Assembly: GCA_938023515.1 (NCBI GenBank)
Contig: CALJDR010000003.1
Coordinates: forward strand, 1-19,399
DNA: 19,399 nucleotides
From: an uncultured Flavobacteriales bacterium
GTDB lineage: Bacteria > Bacteroidota > Bacteroidia > Flavobacteriales > UBA1820
Direction: 5' to 3'
Part shown: positions 16,296 to 19,399 of the stretch, in pieces
How the letters are laid out: each line of letters starts with the position of its first letter
Position numbering within the stretch: the stretch's first letter is position 1
Program-made: the position numbers and the translations under genes
Notes under the pieces: generated by a model
What the model saw: only the letters and a program-made list of their open reading frames with translations
What the model was told of the DNA's origin: nothing
The model's database searches: none

Positions 16296-17483
16296 ATGAC
16301 ACTAAGGATCAAACTGTTAATCCCCATTCTGACCCTCGCGGCCGGAACAATCCCGGCTACCGGCGCTTTAGGACAAAGCAAAAACGACGATAAATTCACC
16401 GTAATGATCGACCCCGGGCATGGGGGGAAAGCTGCCGGAACGACCGGCACCGGGCGCTACCGCAATACCGAAAAACACATCGCCCTCAACGTAGCCCTCT
16501 ATCTGCGTAAGCTCATCGAGGACGAGGCCCCCGACATCCGCCCCCTGCTCACTCGTACTACCGATGTGGACGTATCGCTAAACCAGCGGTCCGTCATGGC
16601 CAACAAAGCCAAAGCCGACCTGTTCGTTTCGATCCACTGCAACTCTCTGGTGAACGTCAAACGGGACGGCCCTAAGATATGGGGGGCCGAAACGTACGTG
16701 ATGTCCCTGAACAAGCTCGACGTCAACAAAGACATCGCTAAAAAAGAGAATGCCGACATCCTGTTGGAGGACAATTACAAGGAAGTGTACAAAGGTTTCG
16801 ATCCGAACGATCCCGCTTCGCTGATCAGCATAGACCTCCAGCAGACCAAGCACCTGATGGGCAGTATCGAAATGGCCAAACTCACCCAGAAACATCTGGG
16901 CGTTACCGCCGAGCGGAAAGACAAAGGCGTCAAGCAAGCGGTCTTTTGGGTGATCTGCCACAACACGATGCCGTCGGTGCTGGTAGAGATCGGCTATTTG
17001 TCAAATCCCACCGAAGAGGTGTTCCTGCATTCGGAAAAAGGACAGAGGCTGGTAGCCAAATCGCTCTACGACGCGATAAAAGAGTATAAGGCTCGCTTTT
17101 ACGACCCCATGAACAACGGCGACGGGACTTCGGGCAGTATCGAAAGCATGATAAGCGCCCAGGCAACCCCCGACACTCCGGAGGATACGCCCGACACGGC
17201 CGCTGCCACAAATTCGAACGTCTATTATTGCGTGCAGCTGACCGCCTCCCCCACTCCATTAAATGTAAAGACCAACGTGCTGCTTAAAAAATTCACCGCC
17301 GTGGAATACTTCCGGGAAAAGAGTATGTACAAGTACACCACCCGGCACGTCCCGACCTACGCACAGGCACAAAGAGACCTGGAAGACGCCCGTAAAAAAG
17401 GGGCCAAGGACGCTTTCATCGTCGCGTTCGAAGGGAATGAGAAAACGGCCCTGGCGCGCGCCCGGAGCCTTACGGGCGAATAA
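16296..17483 (+). CDS. Zinc N-acetylmuramoyl-L-alanine amidase (Amidase_3) with SPOR-like C-terminus
   Basis: 395 residues from the ATG at 16296. It cleaves the amide bond between N-acetylmuramic acid and L-alanine of peptidoglycan in the periplasm. A signal peptide (MTLRIKLLIPILTLAAG, ending near ALGQS) precedes the AmiC-type catalytic domain, residues about 34-265. The zinc and catalytic residues are all present: His42 in DPGHGG, Glu59 in NTEKHIAL, His114 in FVSIHCNS and Glu231 in LVEIGYLSN. A loop at about 120-195 (NKLDVNKDIAKKENAD and following) matches the longer insert seen in Bacteroidetes amidases. A Thr/Pro/Asp-rich linker (about 285-305) leads to a C-terminal SPOR-like region (VYYCVQL, ending KDAFIVAFEGNE) expected to bind denuded glycan at division sites. 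It is divergent from lptD and 64 bases ahead of the MCE gene. Confidence 0.93.
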   Translation: MTLRIKLLIPILTLAAGTIPATGALGQSKNDDKFTVMIDPGHGGKAAGTTGTGRYRNTEKHIALNVALYLRKLIEDEAPDIRPLLTRTTDVDVSLNQRSVMANKAKADLFVSIHCNSLVNVKRDGPKIWGAETYVMSLNKLDVNKDIAKKENADILLEDNYKEVYKGFDPNDPASLISIDLQQTKHLMGSIEMAKLTQKHLGVTAERKDKGVKQAVFWVICHNTMPSVLVEIGYLSNPTEEVFLHSEKGQRLVAKSLYDAIKEYKARFYDPMNNGDGTSGSIESMISAQATPDTPEDTPDTAAATNSNVYYCVQLTASPTPLNVKTNVLLKKFTAVEYFREKSMYKYTTRHVPTYAQAQRDLEDARKKGAKDAFIVAFEGNEKTALARARSLTGE

Positions 17484-17507
17484 GCTGTTGGTAGCTTGGG
17501 GGTTTTT
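17482..17507 (+). terminator. Weak terminator-like hairpin after the amidase gene
   Basis: AAGCT (17482-17486) and AGCTT (17493-17497) can pair across a six-base loop and are followed by G5 and T5. The stem is only five base pairs, overlaps the amidase stop codon, and also overlaps the -33 region of the next promoter, so any termination is probably partial. Confidence 0.3.
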
Positions 17508-17518
17508 ACCTACCTTTG
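17487..17518 (+). promoter_or_regulatory. Bacteroidetes-type promoter of the MCE gene
   Basis: GTTG (17487-17490, one base off TTTG) is followed after 20 bases by TACCTTTG (17511-17518), an exact TAnnTTTG. The start would be near 17525, some 23 bases before the TTG start codon. It implies the MCE and (Fe-S) genes can be transcribed apart from the amidase. Confidence 0.6.
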
Positions 17519-17547
17519 TACGAAGTTAACAAAAAACGTTTCCCGCA

Positions 17548-18534
17548 TTGAAACACAAAAGAGAATTCAGAATAGGGCTGGTGAGTTTCGTGATCCTCAT
17601 AGCATTCATATGGGGTGTCAATTTCATTATGGGACACAATATATTCAGCCCCAACTATAGCTATTACGCCATTTACCCGTCTTCCGGCGGCCTGCAGACC
17701 GGCCGGCCCGTCAAGATAAACGGGGTGACGGTCGGGCTGGTATCCAATATCAAATTCTATTCGTCCGATCTGGACAGCGTGACCGTGCGTTTCGACGTGG
17801 ACAAAAAATACCGGTTCACGAAAAATTCGGTGGCCGAGATCAGTTCCGGGACTTCCCTGATGTCCGATGTGGAGATGAACGTGGTGGTTATGCCCGGAGG
17901 CATGCTGGCCGAGGATGGCGATACGCTCGGGGGCATCCTCAATGGAGGCCTCTCGGATATGATAAAGAACACGGTGATGCCTATCCGCAAATCGATGATA
18001 GAAACTTTGGCTTCTCTCGATTCAGTCCTGAAGAACATGAACACTGTGCTCAGCGAAGAGAACAAAACCAACCTGGGCACTTCCCTGGCCTCTCTTTCGG
18101 CCACGCTGGAAAATGCCCAAAAACTATCGGCCAACCTGAACGAGCTGCTCGAACAGAACAACGGGAATATCCAGCAGATCACTTCCAATCTGGCCGGAAG
18201 CACCCAAAAGATCAATACCCTGCTCGACACATTGTCCGCAGAAGGGTTTGTCCAGAGCATATCGGACCTCAAATCCACCCTGGCCAACCTGAAGGACATC
18301 ACGGATAAAGTCAACTCCGGCGACGGGACGGTATCCAAACTGTTGAACGACCCGCAGATATACGACAACCTCACCACGGCCACTCAATCGCTCGACGCCC
18401 TTCTGGCGGATGTAAAAGCCAATCCCAAACGGTATGTCAACATCACGGTGTTCGGCAAGAAAGAGCGTTCCGAGAAAAACAAGGTGAAGGATTCCTTGGC
18501 TGCCGCCCGTTTGCGTTCCAAGAGCGCTAACTGA
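17548..18534 (+). CDS. MCE domain (MlaD-like) lipid transport protein
   Basis: 328 residues starting at TTG (17548). An in-frame TAA at 17527-17529 rules out any start further upstream, and the protein begins MKHKREFRIGLVSF, directly before the single N-terminal membrane anchor (about residues 10-29). An MCE domain follows (about 37-115): YPSSGGLQTGRPVKINGVTV, then GLVSNIKF and the GTSLMSDVEMNVVVMPG end. The rest (about 130-300) is long helices with heptad-like Leu spacing (TNLGTSLASLSATLENAQKL). MCE proteins form hexameric rings that shuttle lipids between membranes with an ABC transporter (MlaE/MlaF); no such partner is in this window. The order amidase - MCE - (Fe-S) protein is familiar from Bacteroidales genomes. 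Confidence 0.9.
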   Translation: MKHKREFRIGLVSFVILIAFIWGVNFIMGHNIFSPNYSYYAIYPSSGGLQTGRPVKINGVTVGLVSNIKFYSSDLDSVTVRFDVDKKYRFTKNSVAEISSGTSLMSDVEMNVVVMPGGMLAEDGDTLGGILNGGLSDMIKNTVMPIRKSMIETLASLDSVLKNMNTVLSEENKTNLGTSLASLSATLENAQKLSANLNELLEQNNGNIQQITSNLAGSTQKINTLLDTLSAEGFVQSISDLKSTLANLKDITDKVNSGDGTVSKLLNDPQIYDNLTTATQSLDALLADVKANPKRYVNITVFGKKERSEKNKVKDSLAAARLRSKSAN

Positions 18535-18541
18535 CGCCCTC

Positions 18542-18562
18542 ACGGCGAAAAATTTTCGCCGT
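18542..18562. repeat. Near-perfect palindrome between the MCE and (Fe-S) protein genes
   Basis: Ten bases ACGGCGAAAA (18542-18551) are mirrored by TTTTCGCCGT (18553-18562) around a single central A. It begins eight bases after the MCE stop. As RNA it would form a GC-based stem closed by an A/T-rich loop. It lacks a T-tract afterwards, so it is either a weak terminator, an mRNA 3'-end stabiliser limiting the downstream gene, or a protein binding site. Confidence 0.6.
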
Positions 18563-18589
18563 AACCCCTTAAAATTTAAATCCCCCGCA

Positions 18590-19353
18590 ATGGCAGGTAT
18601 ATTCCACTGGGCTTATGCAGCTGTAGCGCTGACGATCTCGGCGGCCATCGTACTGCGTGCCATGGCGATCGTGCGGGCATGCACCGCCGGCCTCCGGACA
18701 CCGCACGCACACAGCCGGATGCCCCTCTCCCGGCAAATATCCACGGACACGGGCTCTTTTTTTGAAAGAACGACGGCAGCCGTACTGCATACCGTACTGG
18801 TCGTCTCGTTCCTGCTGATGCTGGCCGATCTGGCCGTTTATTCCACCCGAGCCCTGTTTTTCGATCTGCCGCAAAGTTCTTTTTACCATGCTTTTTCCAC
18901 CCTGAACGCCGGACTGGCCGCCGCGGCGATCGTATCGGCCGCCATATTCCTGCTGCGAAGGACGCTTTTGCGATTACCCCGGTTTTTGACCCTCACGCCT
19001 GCACAACGGACAGACGGTTACATGATCCTCATCCTGGAAATGGTATCCGCCGGATCGTACCTGGCAGTATATGCCGGCTGGCCTTATATGACCTATCTTC
19101 ATTACGGGATCATGCTCATTTTCGGGCTTTACCTCACGTATTCCAAGCACCTCCACATATTCCTGGCCCCTGTTTTCATGGCTGTCTTCGGACGGCGGGA
19201 AGCCTTCCGCCCGGACAATATGCCGGAAGTGGCCGAAGGACTGGACGTGCTTCAGGGAACAGCCTCAATGGGCGCCCCGGTCGCCGAACGGATGGGCGCG
19301 CGCGATTTCTTCGACCTGCCCCGCCGGGGGATCGTATCCGCCTTTGCCTGCAC
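18590..19353 (+). CDS. Heterodisulfide-reductase-like (Fe-S)-binding membrane protein, 3' truncated
   Basis: About 255 residues from the ATG at 18590 to the end of genomic sequence. Membrane helices are seen at about residues 4-28, 62-84, 103-122, 145-163 and 170-184, followed by KHLHIFLAP (186-194) with the paired His typical of the NarI-like cytochrome part. The last segment GARDFFDLPRRGIVSAFACT aligns with the phrase that in this family is immediately followed by ECGRC, so Cys254 is the first ligand of the first 4Fe-4S cluster and the gene is cut there. The missing C-terminal part should hold the ferredoxin and CCG (heterodisulfide reductase) domains. It probably moves electrons at the inner membrane; partners are unknown. 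Codons after 19354 are adapter and must not be translated. Confidence 0.85.
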
Positions 19354-19399
19354 CTGTCTCTTATACACATCTGACGCTGCCGACGATACTCCTTGTGTA
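19354..19399. other. Illumina Nextera adapter read-through (not genomic)
   Basis: Bases 19354-19372 are the Tn5 mosaic end in read-through orientation (CTGTCTCTTATACACATCT). Bases 19373-19386 (GACGCTGCCGACGA) complete the reverse complement of the read 1 transposase adapter. Bases 19387-19394 (TACTCCTT) are the reverse complement of i5 index AAGGAGTA (N/S507), and 19395-19399 (GTGTA) begin the reverse complement of P5. The C at 19354 could be genomic as well as adapter. Confidence 0.98.

Noticed and set aside
1..19353. CRISPR arrays, tRNA or rRNA genes, insertion sequences
   Set aside because: I saw no regularly spaced repeats, no tRNA-like cloverleaf sequence, and no transposase or terminal inverted repeats of an insertion sequence.
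19176..19370. Minus-strand ORF beginning MCIRDR
   Set aside because: Its start lies in the Nextera mosaic end, so it is an artefact of adapter sequence.

Overview
The window reads as a chromosomal contig from a member of Bacteroidota, most likely order Bacteroidales. The evidence is a 6-bladed beta-propeller lipoprotein, an LptD-like protein of the Bacteroidetes type next to RidA, an amidase/MCE/(Fe-S) protein cluster, a tail protein of the kind found in Bacteroides-group prophages, promoters that fit the Bacteroidetes TTTG / TAnnTTTG consensus, and weak Shine-Dalgarno sequences with GTG and TTG starts. Base composition looks close to 50% G+C by eye; the family cannot be resolved from this alone.

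Layout. (1) 1-2400, minus strand: a phage tail/baseplate-type protein that runs off the left edge, is broken by a +/-1 frameshift at an A5 run (537-541), and has its own strong promoter. (2) 2536-3666, plus: a lipoprotein beta-propeller, apparently a host gene divergent from the phage gene. (3) 3829-12966, plus: an RND efflux operon in the order adaptor lipoprotein, RND pump 1, TolC-family channel, RND pump 2. It is preceded by an operator-like inverted repeat (3720-3748) and carries a possible internal attenuator hairpin (4901-4923). (4) 12994-16083, minus: an lptD-like outer membrane assembly gene followed by ridA. (5) 16296-18534, plus, divergent from lptD: a zinc N-acetylmuramoyl-L-alanine amidase with a C-terminal SPOR-like region, then an MCE/MlaD-like protein with its own promoter. 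(6) 18590 to the end: the membrane N-terminal part of a heterodisulfide-reductase-like (Fe-S) protein, cut just before its first iron-sulfur cluster motif.

The last 46 bases (19354-19399) are not genomic. They are the Illumina Nextera read-through adapter, followed by an i5 index and the first bases of P5. The true insert ends at or about 19353.

Functionally the window is dominated by cell-envelope work: export of small molecules across both membranes, delivery of lipopolysaccharide to the outer membrane, peptidoglycan cleavage, and probable lipid transport through an MCE protein. I do not see a convincing new biological system. The points most worth checking are the frameshifted tail gene, the two-pump/one-adaptor efflux operon in which both pumps lack part of the canonical proton-relay residues, the operator-like repeat, and the unusual non-ATG starts.
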